Assembly: GCA_017442225.1 (NCBI GenBank) | Contig: JAFSAR010000002.1 | Coordinates: 52,713-116,712, forward strand | DNA length: 64,000 nucleotides | Direction of reading: 5' to 3' | Origin: Clostridia bacterium | GTDB lineage: Bacteria > Bacillota > Clostridia > Oscillospirales > Acutalibacteraceae | Shown: positions 42,697 through 51,027 of the stretch, one piece after another | Layout of the letters: every line of letters starts with the position of its first letter | Position numbering within the stretch: the first letter of the stretch is position 1 | Notes under the pieces: generated by a model | The model's input: only the letters and a program-made list of their open reading frames with translations | What the model was told of the DNA's origin: nothing | Databases searched by the model: none | Translations under genes and position numbers: made by a program

Positions 42697-43521
42697 ATGA
42701 AAATTAAGTTTTTGGGTACTGCCGCGGCAGAGGCTTTTCCAGCAATGTTTTGCGATTGTGAAAACTGTAGAAAGGCGCGGACTTTAGGCGGTAAAAATAT
42801 TCGTACCCGTTCACAAGCGTTGATTAACGACGAAATGTTTATTGATTATTCGTGCGATACCTATCATCACGTGCTTGCTAACAATATAAATCTTCTTGAT
42901 ATAAAGTATTGCTTGATAACACACATTCACGAAGATCATTTTTACCCTGATGACTTTAATTGGTTTGAAAAAGGTTATTCTTGTCTGCCACAGGATTGGC
43001 ACGGACTTACAGTTTACGGTAGTACGGACATAAAACCTTGCCTTGAACCCAGAGTGAAAAAATCACAGGGGTTTTTTCACTGCGAATCACAGCCACCCTT
43101 TAAACCGTTTAAAATAGGTGACTATACGGTAACCGCGCTTAAAGCAAATCACGGAACTGAAAATCCGTATTTATACATAATAGAGAAAAACAATAAATCA
43201 TTTCTTTATGCAAATGATACGGGTTTGTTTTTGGATGAAACTTGGGAATATTTGAAGTCGTGTGACATTTGCTTTGATGCTGTTTCTATGGACTGCACGG
43301 CAGGTACTACCGACATTACCTATTCATCGCATATGGGTTTACCACGCAATATTAAAACCCGTGATATGCTAATAAAATACGGTCTCGCAAGTGACAATAC
43401 CAAGTTTATACTTAATCATTTTTCGCACAACGGTGGCAATGCGGTGTACGAGGAGTTTTCACGCATTGCTGAAAAACATGGCTTTATGACAGCCTATGAC
43501 GGTTTTGAAATAGAAATATAG
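42697..43521 (+). CDS. PhnP-like metallo-beta-lactamase-fold hydrolase
   Basis: Metal-dependent hydrolase close to PhnP/phosphodiesterases of the beta-lactamase fold. The N-terminal FCDCENCRKA (Cys residues 19, 21, 24) is the extra zinc site known in PhnP. The HxHxDH motif is THIHEDHF near 74-81. HSTGGT-like LNHFSHNG and NDTG residues complete the site. It is 274 residues. It begins 5 bases after alaS but without a clear ribosome site, suggesting coupling with alaS. Substrate unknown; no phosphonate genes are nearby. Confidence 0.85.
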   Translation: MKIKFLGTAAAEAFPAMFCDCENCRKARTLGGKNIRTRSQALINDEMFIDYSCDTYHHVLANNINLLDIKYCLITHIHEDHFYPDDFNWFEKGYSCLPQDWHGLTVYGSTDIKPCLEPRVKKSQGFFHCESQPPFKPFKIGDYTVTALKANHGTENPYLYIIEKNNKSFLYANDTGLFLDETWEYLKSCDICFDAVSMDCTAGTTDITYSSHMGLPRNIKTRDMLIKYGLASDNTKFILNHFSHNGGNAVYEEFSRIAEKHGFMTAYDGFEIEI

Positions 43522-43531
43522 GAGAAATTTT

Positions 43532-43873
43532 ATGAGTGATTGCTTATTTTGTAAAATAGTTGCGGGTGAGATACCCAGCACTAAAATTTATGAGGATGAA
43601 AGCGTATACGCTTTTGCCGATATTGACCCACAAGCGCCTTTTCACGCAATTATAGTTCCAAAAGAGCATATTACCTCAGCGGCAGATATTACTGCTGAAA
43701 ACAGTCATTTGATTGCAAAAATCTTTGAGGCTGTGGCTAAAATTGCTGAGCAGGAAAAACTTCAAGATGGTTTCCGTGTGGTAAATAACTGTGGTAAAGA
43801 CGGCGGACAGACGGTAGGTCATATTCATTTCCACTTGCTTGCACGTAGATATTTGCAGTGGCCACCGGGTTAA
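43532..43873 (+). CDS. HIT-family hydrolase (HinT-like)
   Basis: Small nucleotide hydrolase/transferase of the histidine-triad superfamily, 113 residues. The N-terminal zinc motif CLFCKI is present and the active site is GGQTVGHIHFHLL, with three alternating His. Length and arrangement match HinT, which hydrolyses AMP-lysine or AMP-NH2 type substrates. Ribosome site TAGGAGAAA. It follows the PhnP-like gene by 10 bases. Confidence 0.95.
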   Translation: MSDCLFCKIVAGEIPSTKIYEDESVYAFADIDPQAPFHAIIVPKEHITSAADITAENSHLIAKIFEAVAKIAEQEKLQDGFRVVNNCGKDGGQTVGHIHFHLLARRYLQWPPG

Positions 43874-43896
43874 TGCATAATAATTTATTATTTTAA

Positions 43897-43952
43897 TGTA
43901 GGGTCGAGCCTATGTGCTCGACCGCGGAACGACACATAGGTCGTTCCCTACA
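43897..43952. repeat. Three-way-junction intergenic repeat
   Basis: Outer stem TGTAGGG / CCCTACA encloses two hairpins, GGTCGAG-CCTATGT-GCTCGACC and GGAACGAC-ACATA-GGTCGTTCC. It resembles widespread Clostridia intergenic elements. A shorter TGTAGGGGCATATGCCCCCACA relative lies at 55322. No coding potential. Confidence 0.75.
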
Positions 43953-43969
43953 AGAAAAGGATGATATAT

Positions 43970-44509
43970 ATGTCTGAATTTTATACTATGAAAATTGCGG
44001 GGCTTGAGCGCAGGCTCGAAAAGTTCCCCGTAAGCGATAAGCTTGATATTGCCGCTTTTATAATCTTTGGTGACGTTGAGCTTACAATCGCGGGCTGTGC
44101 CGAGCTTCTTAAAAAAGTTCCTGAGTTTGATGTAATACTCACACCCGAGGCAAAGAGTATTCCTATGGCTTATGAAATGGCGCGTCAGAGCGGCAAACCG
44201 TACATAATTGCGCGTAAGGGTGTAAAGGTATATATGAGAAACCCATTGGATGTTGCGGTTACATCTATAACTACCCAAAAAGAACAGCATTTATATCTCG
44301 GTGAAACCGAGGTCAACGCTATAAAGGGTAAGCGAGTGCTTGTTATTGATGACGTTATCAGCACAGGTGAATCACTTGCCGCCGTACGAGAGCTTATAAA
44401 ACAGGCGGGCGCTATCGAGGCTGCCGCATGCGCATTTTTGGCAGAGGGCGATGCAGCCGATCGAGATGATATTATCTTTTTGGAGAAATTGCCACTATTT
44501 TTTAAATAA
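43970..44509 (+). CDS. Purine phosphoribosyltransferase-like protein (Apt/Xpt type)
   Basis: Type I phosphoribosyltransferase fold, 179 residues, similar to adenine and xanthine phosphoribosyltransferases. LTPEAKSIPMAYEMARQSGKPYIIARK near 60-86 is a typical N-terminal region for clostridial Apt-like proteins, and the PRPP motif is VLVIDDVISTGESLAAV near 119-135. The start at 43970 is chosen over 43961 because AAAAGGATG lies at a suitable distance. It sits behind the repeat element. Confidence 0.85.
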   Translation: MSEFYTMKIAGLERRLEKFPVSDKLDIAAFIIFGDVELTIAGCAELLKKVPEFDVILTPEAKSIPMAYEMARQSGKPYIIARKGVKVYMRNPLDVAVTSITTQKEQHLYLGETEVNAIKGKRVLVIDDVISTGESLAAVRELIKQAGAIEAAACAFLAEGDAADRDDIIFLEKLPLFFK

Positions 44510-44522
44510 AGAGGTGCCTTAG

Positions 44523-45074
44523 ATGGATGCGCTTAACCAATTTGAAATAGGAATTCTCGATTTTATAAGAGACACTTTTTCTTGCAAGTTTTTAGACTAT
44601 TTTTTTGTTGGTATTACAAGACTTTCTGACAAAGGTATTTTTTGGATAATATTGGCGATAGTTTTACTCTGTTTTAAAAAGACTCGAAAAACGGGAATTT
44701 GTCTTGGCGCCGTGCTTTTAATAGGCGAAATTTTAGGAAATCAGATTCTAAAAAAGATTTTTGAAAGACCGCGTCCGTATACTGTAAATCCAAGCGTTGA
44801 ATTGGTTATAGAAAAACTTTCTTCGTTTTCTTTTCCATCGGGACATTCGCGTTGCGCGGTAGAATGCGCTATAGCAATTTATGCCAACAATAAAAAATGG
44901 GGTATTGCGGCTATTGTTTTGGCAGTTCTTACCTGCCTTTCAAGAATGTATCTTTACGTTCATTATCCAACCGATGTTCTGGCTGGCGCAGCGCTTGGAA
45001 TAATCGACGGCTTGCTTGCAATCTTCATTATAAAAAAGGTCGGCGAATATTTCGCAAACAGAAAATCGATATAA
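44523..45074 (+). CDS. PAP2-family membrane phosphatase
   Basis: Integral membrane acid phosphatase of the PAP2 superfamily, 183 residues, probably acting on undecaprenyl or other lipid phosphates. Motif 1 is KIFERPRPY near 81, motif 2 SFPSGHSRCAVE near 101-112, motif 3 SRMYLYVHYPTDVLAGAALG near 138. Ribosome site AGAGGTGC. It starts 13 bases after the phosphoribosyltransferase gene and ends before a strong terminator. Confidence 0.9.
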   Translation: MDALNQFEIGILDFIRDTFSCKFLDYFFVGITRLSDKGIFWIILAIVLLCFKKTRKTGICLGAVLLIGEILGNQILKKIFERPRPYTVNPSVELVIEKLSSFSFPSGHSRCAVECAIAIYANNKKWGIAAIVLAVLTCLSRMYLYVHYPTDVLAGAALGIIDGLLAIFIIKKVGEYFANRKSI

Positions 45075-45112
45075 AAAAGCAGCATCTTTCGAAAGAAAGA
45101 TGCTGCTTTTAG
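45075..45112. terminator. Strong bidirectional terminator
   Basis: AAAAGCAGCATCTTTC pairs with GAAAGATGCTGCTTTT around GAAA, a 16-pair stem with T-rich tail between the + cluster and the converging rhaA. Confidence 0.95.
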
Positions 45113-45166
45113 CTAATTTCGCATTGTAGGAAACTACCTACGTGTCGTTTTGCGGTCTTTAATAAA

Positions 45167-46417
45167 TTATACTCGTTTTGAAAGTACGTTCTTTTCGTAT
45201 TCCTCTACAAGTGCGTACCATTCGCCATCCTTTGGCGCGCCACAGCATTCGCAATAGTAGTTCCAAATATCGCCAAACGGCAATGTCTTAATATCCTCGC
45301 TTCTTACCATAAGCTCGGTATAAGCGCCCTTGTCCTGTAAATCCTTGAGCATTGCATTTGGTGTAAGCATTGCCATAAGCAACGCCTTTTGCCAGCTGCG
45401 AAGACCTACACTCCAAGCGGCGATACGGTTAATGCTTGCATCAAAGTAGTCAAGAGCCATATATACGCGGTCAAATGCATTGCAACGAACAATTTCCTTT
45501 GCCATCTCGCGTGTTTCGTCATCAAAAAGCACTACGTGGTCAGAGTCCCAACGGATAGGACGAGTGATATGTAATGCAATTTCGGGGAAGAAAGCAAGTA
45601 GCGCAGGAATCTTGTCAGATACAACCTCGGTTGGATGATAGTGACCGTTATCCATAAGCGGTAAGCAACCGTCGTGTGTTGCGGCAAAGGTGAGGGAGAA
45701 TTCAGCCGAGCCTACTGTGTAAGCCTCTACACCAATACCGAAAACCTTTGATTCAACACAAGGCTTAACAAGTGATTTATCAAACGGTTCTGAAAGGATT
45801 GCCTCGATAGACTCTTTATATCTAACTCTTGGTCCCATACGGTCAGCAGGAATATCCTTAAGACCGTCGCCTGTCCAGATGTTCATAACACAGGGTACGC
45901 CTGTTTCTTTTGCAAAATATTCTGAAATACGTACACAAGCCTTGCCGTGTTCAATCCAGAAGTTACGGATGCTTTCATCAGGGCTTGAAAGTGTAAGACC
46001 GCTGTCAGCCATTGGGTGCGAGAAGAAGGTTGGGTTAAAGTCAAGACCCATACCATGCTTCTTTGCAAAGTCTACCCATTTTTTGAAGTGCTTAGGCTCT
46101 AACTTGTTGCGGTCGGCAAACTCGCCGTCCTCGAAAATAGCGTAGCACGCGTGAACATTTATCTTTTTCATACCAGGGCAAAGAGAGATAACCATATCCA
46201 TATCTGCCATCAATTCTTCAGGTGTACGTGCTTTGCCTGGATAGTTACCTGTAGTCTGGATACCGCCTGTCAGAGGACCGTCTTGGTCAAAGCCCTTTAC
46301 GTCGTCACCCTGCCAACAATGCAGTGATACGGGCTGTTTTTTAAGTGTTTCGATTACGGCATCAACATCAATACCAAGCGCCGCATATTGTTTTTTTGCT
46401 TCTTCTAATCTACTCAT
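45167..46417 (-). CDS. rhaA: L-rhamnose isomerase
   Basis: Interconverts L-rhamnose and L-rhamnulose, first step of rhamnose catabolism; TIM-barrel metal enzyme, 416 residues. Signatures are SLHCWQGDDVKGFDQDGPLTGGIQ near 35-60 and TTGNYPGKARTPEEL. Metal-binding His/Glu/Asp residues are in the C-terminal half (HYHPTEVVSDKIPALLAFFPEIALHI, HITRPIRWDSDHVV). Start at 46417 follows TAGGAGATG. RhaB and RhaD are not next to it; the neighbouring phosphoribosyltransferase starts the transcript. Confidence 0.95.
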   Translation of the reverse strand: MSRLEEAKKQYAALGIDVDAVIETLKKQPVSLHCWQGDDVKGFDQDGPLTGGIQTTGNYPGKARTPEELMADMDMVISLCPGMKKINVHACYAIFEDGEFADRNKLEPKHFKKWVDFAKKHGMGLDFNPTFFSHPMADSGLTLSSPDESIRNFWIEHGKACVRISEYFAKETGVPCVMNIWTGDGLKDIPADRMGPRVRYKESIEAILSEPFDKSLVKPCVESKVFGIGVEAYTVGSAEFSLTFAATHDGCLPLMDNGHYHPTEVVSDKIPALLAFFPEIALHITRPIRWDSDHVVLFDDETREMAKEIVRCNAFDRVYMALDYFDASINRIAAWSVGLRSWQKALLMAMLTPNAMLKDLQDKGAYTELMVRSEDIKTLPFGDIWNYYCECCGAPKDGEWYALVEEYEKNVLSKRV

Positions 46418-46440
46418 TTTTTCATCTCCTAAATTTTTAA

Positions 46441-47082
46441 TTAAAGTTTTGAACAACCGTGACAGTTAACAAGCGCATCGATTTTTTCACCTGCTTTGCA
46501 AAGAGGACACTCGTGTGGCTTGTAGTTCTGATAGTCAGGAAGGTCATTGGGGTTAAATACCGAATTTACGGGTATTCCTGCGCACTCTTTGCGGGTAGCA
46601 AATATAGAGCAAATGCCTGCAACATTACCACCATAATATTTAACAGCATCAACAGCAGCTTCAACGGTACGACCGGTAGAGACCGACACTGCCAGCACAA
46701 GCACATTTTTGCCCTGAATCATAGGAACAATGTTATCTCGGAACAAAAACTGGCTGGAGCCTGTAATTTCAGGTGTTACAACATAAATTGTTTGATGTGC
46801 ATTCATATTTGCGTAGTTTGCTTCTGTAAGACGGGATGCCAGACACGCGCCGACAACCTCCATACCGTCAAGACAAAGTATGGTATCAACTATTGTATTG
46901 TGGCGATAGTAGCTGCATAGCTCTTCTGCAACAGCGCGCGCCTCCGAAAGACGCGATTTTTGCGCCGCAACATCAATATAATAGTTGCTGTGGCTGTTGC
47001 TTGTTGCAAAGTGTCCCTTGCTTACACGCAAATATAAATCTTTACGTTTTGTTTCAATTTTCATTGTGTTAGAAACAGGCAC
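46441..47082 (-). CDS. Orotate phosphoribosyltransferase-like protein with C-terminal zinc ribbon
   Basis: PRTase-fold protein, 213 residues. The PRPP-loop segment is NVLVLAVSVSTGRTVEAAVDAV near 138-160. The C-terminal tail has paired cysteines (ECPLCKAGEKIDALVNCHGC), a zinc ribbon not found in standard PyrE. It may transfer ribose phosphate to a base or nicotinate-like substrate, or act in regulation; substrate unknown. The start is GTG at 47082, seven bases after GGGAGG. It precedes rhaA on the same transcript. Confidence 0.8.
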   Translation of the reverse strand: MPVSNTMKIETKRKDLYLRVSKGHFATSNSHSNYYIDVAAQKSRLSEARAVAEELCSYYRHNTIVDTILCLDGMEVVGACLASRLTEANYANMNAHQTIYVVTPEITGSSQFLFRDNIVPMIQGKNVLVLAVSVSTGRTVEAAVDAVKYYGGNVAGICSIFATRKECAGIPVNSVFNPNDLPDYQNYKPHECPLCKAGEKIDALVNCHGCSKL

Positions 47083-47112
47083 AATTATACCTCCCAATTT
47101 AGTATATAGAAT

Positions 47113-47141
47113 ATTTTACTATAAAAAAATGATAAATACAA
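47113..47141 (-). promoter_or_regulatory. Promoter of phosphoribosyltransferase-rhaA transcript
   Basis: On the minus strand: TTGTAT, 17-base spacer, TAAAAT. Confidence 0.5.
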
Positions 47142-47149
47142 GAGTATTA

Positions 47150-47178
47150 TTGATTTTTTTACAAATTTATTATATTAT
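47150..47178 (+). promoter_or_regulatory. Promoter of capA-like operon
   Basis: TTGATT, 17-base spacer, TATTAT, in the divergent gap. Confidence 0.5.
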
Positions 47179-47239
47179 ATATAAGACAAGAAAATGGTCG
47201 AAATCAGACGCTGTTTTCTATTTTATAGACGGTGATAAA

Positions 47240-48565
47240 ATGAAAGAAAAAACAAAAAGACAAAAAGCTATAATCCGACGTCGCATTTTTATTGCGGTGT
47301 TAGCAGTGGTGCTTGCCGCCACAATCGCTTTACTTTCGGTGGTTATATGCGCGGTGGTTAAAAGCTCTGATAAAAAGGGCAGTGAAAACAACTCTCAGTT
47401 AGAGTCATCCAACGGTAGTATAACCTCCACCGAAGACGAAATAAATAAAGATATAACTGCTACCGTGTTAAACACGGGTGATATTCTTATACACGAAAAC
47501 GTACTCAACGGCGCGCGACAGGACGACGGTAGTTATAGCTTTGCTGAATTTTACAAGGTTGCAAAGCCGTATATAACTGCGGCTGACTACGCCGTCGTAA
47601 ATCTTGAGGTAACGCTGGGTGGCGAAGAGGCGGGAAAATATCGCGGTTATCCTTCGTTCAATACCCCCGACAGTCTTTTAGACTATGTAAAGGCAGACGG
47701 TTTTGATATGCTACTGACGGCAAATAACCACAGCCTTGATACAGGTCTTGCGGGACTAAAACGCACGGTGCAGCAGATAAAGGCATCAGGTCTTGACTTT
47801 TTGGGTACAAAGGAAACTACCGACGACCCGACCTATGTTATAAAGGATATAAACGGCATAAAAATCGGTATGGTGTGCTATACCTACGGTACTAACAGCG
47901 CTGCCAACGGGGCGGGTGAGTTTATTAACTATTTCAGCAGTGCAAATCTGCCTGCCTTTTACACCGAGGCGCAGGCTGTGATTGACGATATGAAGCAAAA
48001 CGGTGCTGAGGCAATTGTGTTTTATATGCATTGGGGAGATGAGTATCATACCACCCCTAACACCTATCAAAAGGCGGCGGCGCAAAGCTTGTGCAATATG
48101 GGTGTTGACGTAATTGTAGGTGCGCATCCGCACGTTTTACAGCCTATAGAACTGATACATTCAGAAGACAGCCAGAACACCACAGTTTGTCTTTATTCTA
48201 TGGGTAACTCTATATCCAACCAGAGAATAGTCGAGATGACAGGTGTTTGCGAAACAGGTCACACCGAGGATGGCGTGCTGTTTAGTTATACGTTTACTAA
48301 AGACGCCGACGGCGAAGTAAGTCTTACCGCGGTTGATATTATACCCACGTGGGTGGACCGCTGGGGAATATCAGGAAATTATCAGTATACAATGTATCCG
48401 TTAGAGTCTGCCGATATGGCAAACAGTTACGGTCTTGACGATGCTACCACTAACGAGGCGGCGGCGTCTTACGAACGTACAAAGCAGATTATAGCGGCGG
48501 GACTTACCGAATGTCAGCAGTATCTTGGTTGTGAAATACGCTTTGCAGAGCAGGTGAGTGACTGA
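47240..48565 (+). CDS. CapA-family (PGA synthesis/metallophosphatase-like) protein
   Basis: Membrane-anchored protein of 441 residues: a basic N-terminus (KEKTKRQKAIIRRR), one span (about 16-40), a Ser/Asn/Glu linker, then a metallophosphatase-type domain of the poly-gamma-glutamate CapA family. Visible motifs: LNTGDILIHENVL, VNLEVTLGG, LLTANNHSLDTG, FYMHWGDEYH and DVIVGAHPHVLQPIE near 290. The ATG at 47240 is the first after the divergent promoter with a weak ribosome site. It overlaps the next gene by one base (TGATG). A role in capsule or cell-wall polymer metabolism is inferred. Confidence 0.85.
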   Translation: MKEKTKRQKAIIRRRIFIAVLAVVLAATIALLSVVICAVVKSSDKKGSENNSQLESSNGSITSTEDEINKDITATVLNTGDILIHENVLNGARQDDGSYSFAEFYKVAKPYITAADYAVVNLEVTLGGEEAGKYRGYPSFNTPDSLLDYVKADGFDMLLTANNHSLDTGLAGLKRTVQQIKASGLDFLGTKETTDDPTYVIKDINGIKIGMVCYTYGTNSAANGAGEFINYFSSANLPAFYTEAQAVIDDMKQNGAEAIVFYMHWGDEYHTTPNTYQKAAAQSLCNMGVDVIVGAHPHVLQPIELIHSEDSQNTTVCLYSMGNSISNQRIVEMTGVCETGHTEDGVLFSYTFTKDADGEVSLTAVDIIPTWVDRWGISGNYQYTMYPLESADMANSYGLDDATTNEAAASYERTKQIIAAGLTECQQYLGCEIRFAEQVSD

Positions 48566-49269
48566 TGCAAAAAATAGATATCTTACTTGCCGATTTAAAA
48601 ATAAATATTGAGCATAAATATGACTATATTTCGTATTTGTGTAAGGATTATATATCGCAGTCTGACACACCCGACATAATCGCCAAAGCGGATAATGCCG
48701 CAATTTTAAAAGAGAAAGAATTGGTGCCGTCTGCACCGATTGAGTCTTGCGAAAGTCTTTGTATATACCGCGCTATTGGCGAGCGGCTGCCACACTTTGA
48801 CCGATTTGTTTTTCACGGTGCGGCAATAGAATACGGCGGTAACGCATACCTTTTTACAGCCCCGAGTGGCACGGGCAAGACCACGCATATAAATTTGTGG
48901 AAACAGTATCTTGGTGATAAGGTTGATATCATAAACGGCGACAAGCCTATTATAAAAGCGGGGAACATCTCAACCGTTTACGGCACGCCTTGGGCAGGCA
49001 AAGAAGGGTATCAGCGCAATACAAGTGCACCGCTAAAGGCAATTTGCATCTTAAAGCAGGGTAAGGAAAACAAGATAACAAAGCTTGAGTTGGCCGAGGC
49101 TGTAAACCACCTTATGCGACAGGTTTATCTGCCAAGTGACCCATCAGCCCTTTCAAAAACTTTGGAATTACTTGGCACAGTAATAGAAAACACACCCGTT
49201 TATATACTAGAGTGTGATATATCAAAAGAGGCGTTTGAAACCTCGTTTAACCAAATGGCTAAATTATAG
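48565..49269 (+). CDS. HPr kinase-like P-loop protein
   Basis: 234-residue protein with a P-loop (TAPSGTGKTTHINLW near 97-111), resembling the HprK C-terminal kinase fold found beside PqqD genes in many Firmicutes. FHGAAIEYGGNAYLF precedes it, and NGDKPIIK plus YGTPWAGKEG are HprK-like active-site segments. It lacks the N-terminal domain of true HPr kinase. The start overlaps capA by one base, with AGGTGAG upstream. A kinase or ATPase role with unknown target is inferred. The PqqD-like gene of this window is 16 kb away. Confidence 0.75.
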   Translation: MQKIDILLADLKINIEHKYDYISYLCKDYISQSDTPDIIAKADNAAILKEKELVPSAPIESCESLCIYRAIGERLPHFDRFVFHGAAIEYGGNAYLFTAPSGTGKTTHINLWKQYLGDKVDIINGDKPIIKAGNISTVYGTPWAGKEGYQRNTSAPLKAICILKQGKENKITKLELAEAVNHLMRQVYLPSDPSALSKTLELLGTVIENTPVYILECDISKEAFETSFNQMAKL

Positions 49270-49278
49270 AGGTAAATT

Positions 49279-49989
49279 ATGTCAATCAAAGCAATTTTAT
49301 TCGACCTTGACGGCACGCTGGTTCCTATGGACCAAGACGTGTTTGTAGGGGATTATTTTAAAAGAATTTCGACAAAGCTAGCTCCCCACGGCTACGAGCC
49401 CAAGCAGTTTGTAGAAACAATATGGAAAGGCACCTACGCTATGATTAAAAATAATAGTGAAAAGTGCAACGAGGACGTGTTTTGGGATTTTGCCGTATCG
49501 GTTTACGGTGATAAAATCTTAGCAGACAAACCGCTTTTTGACGACTTTTACGAAACCGAGTTTGACAAGGTAAAAGATGTTTGCGGTTTTAATCCAAAGG
49601 CTCGCGAGACGGTATATAAACTTAAAGAAATGGGGCACCGCGTAGCGCTTGCTACCAATCCGATTTTTCCCGAGCGCGCTACACGCTGGCGCATAACTTG
49701 GGCTGGACTAACGCCCGACGATTTCGAATTTTATACTACATACGAAAATATAAATTCCTGCAAGCCTAACCCCACTTATTACATAGAGTGTGCCGCCAGA
49801 ATAGGCTGCAAACCAGAGGAATGCCTTATGGTAGGCAATGACGTTGGCGACGATATGGTAGCAGAAAGGGTGGGGATGAAGGTATTTCTTTTGACCGACT
49901 GCCTAATAAACAAGACAGAGAATGATATATCAAAATACCCCAACGGCAGTTTTGAGGAGCTTATGGAGTATATCAAAAATCTTGCGTAA
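49279..49989 (+). CDS. HAD-superfamily hydrolase
   Basis: Haloacid dehalogenase-type phosphatase, 236 residues. Motif I is LFDLDGTLVPMD (nucleophile Asp9), motif II is ALATNP near 117, and motif IV is CLMVGNDVGDDMVAE near 184. A helical cap follows motif I, as in type I phosphatases. It starts 9 bases after the HprK-like gene and ends before a strong terminator, so it belongs to the same operon. Substrate unknown. Confidence 0.9.
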   Translation: MSIKAILFDLDGTLVPMDQDVFVGDYFKRISTKLAPHGYEPKQFVETIWKGTYAMIKNNSEKCNEDVFWDFAVSVYGDKILADKPLFDDFYETEFDKVKDVCGFNPKARETVYKLKEMGHRVALATNPIFPERATRWRITWAGLTPDDFEFYTTYENINSCKPNPTYYIECAARIGCKPEECLMVGNDVGDDMVAERVGMKVFLLTDCLINKTENDISKYPNGSFEELMEYIKNLA

Positions 49990-50031
49990 AAACAAACACA
50001 ATCGACGGTTTCTCGCCCCAATAAAACCCAC

Positions 50032-50072
50032 AAAACAGGTAGCACTCCACCCGAGTGCTACCTGTTTTTATT
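50032..50072. terminator. Bidirectional terminator
   Basis: AAACAGGTAGCACTC pairs with GAGTGCTACCTGTTT around CACCC, with T-run, between the HAD gene and the converging hydrolase gene. Confidence 0.95.
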
Positions 50073-50105
50073 TCAACAATTAATGTCAGTAAAAAGTGTG
50101 CTATT

Positions 50106-51023
50106 TTATCTTTCTATAAACTCTAAAATATCTTTAGTCATTTGTTCTTTACAAGTGTCGTTATGTATCTCGTGGCGGCAGTTTTCATAAAGAATCATTG
50201 TTGTGTTTTCTTTGCCGCCTGTTTTAAATTTGTTACACACCTCTTTTATACCTTTTCCGTAATTGCCAACAGGGTCCATATCGCCGGAAATTAAAAGTAT
50301 AGGCAAATCACTTTTAGTATCGTTAAAGCATTTTTTGCTATTGCAAACCTTTATTAGCTTTATCAGGTCGTGTAGCGCCGATACTGTAAAATGGAAGGTG
50401 CAAAATTTGTCTTTAGAATATTTGTCAATTATCTCGCGGTCTTTTGTAAGCCATTCGTATTTTGTATCACCGTCAAAACGCTTGTTGTATGAGCCAAATG
50501 CTATATTCTCTAAAAAAGGTGATACAGCGCGCTCGCCGCGGAAAGCCTTTATAATACTGCAGAGCATAAGCCCCGCATTTGCCGCAGGATTTTTGCCAGC
50601 TGTGCCGCAACAAATATATTTATCGGCAAGGTCGCTATAACGCGCTACCGCAACTCGAGTAATAAACGAGCCCATACTGTGTCCCATTAAAATATATGGC
50701 AAATTGGGGTAATCGGACTTTATACTATCGGCAAATAATTTTACATCATCTACCATGTAGCTCCAACCGTTTTTTGATGCAATAAATCCCAAATCTTGTT
50801 CATTTGCGGTATTGCCGTGACCAAGGTTATCGAATCCGCAGCATAAATAACCTTCACCAGCAAGGCTTTCAAAAAGAGGCTCATATCTGCCAATATATTC
50901 GGTCATACCGTGCACTAGGTGAAATATGCCGCGAATATCACCGCTTGGAACATACACAACGCCCGACAGGGTGTTTTTTTGATCGCTGGATTTTATCTTT
51001 TTTTGAAGTTTTATATATGTCAT
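50106..51023 (-). CDS. Alpha/beta hydrolase (monoacylglycerol lipase-like)
   Basis: Serine hydrolase, 305 residues. The nucleophile elbow is GHSMGS near 115-120 and the catalytic His is in NCRHEIHND near 281. The oxyanion-type HGMTEYIGRYE near 38-49 and GFDNLGHGNTA match lysophospholipase/monoacylglycerol lipases. It follows glpK by 4 bases on the same strand, so lipid glycerol could pass to GlpK (inference). Ribosome site AAAGGAATG. Confidence 0.87.
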   Translation of the reverse strand: MTYIKLQKKIKSSDQKNTLSGVVYVPSGDIRGIFHLVHGMTEYIGRYEPLFESLAGEGYLCCGFDNLGHGNTANEQDLGFIASKNGWSYMVDDVKLFADSIKSDYPNLPYILMGHSMGSFITRVAVARYSDLADKYICCGTAGKNPAANAGLMLCSIIKAFRGERAVSPFLENIAFGSYNKRFDGDTKYEWLTKDREIIDKYSKDKFCTFHFTVSALHDLIKLIKVCNSKKCFNDTKSDLPILLISGDMDPVGNYGKGIKEVCNKFKTGGKENTTMILYENCRHEIHNDTCKEQMTKDILEFIER

Positions 51024-51027
51024 ATAA

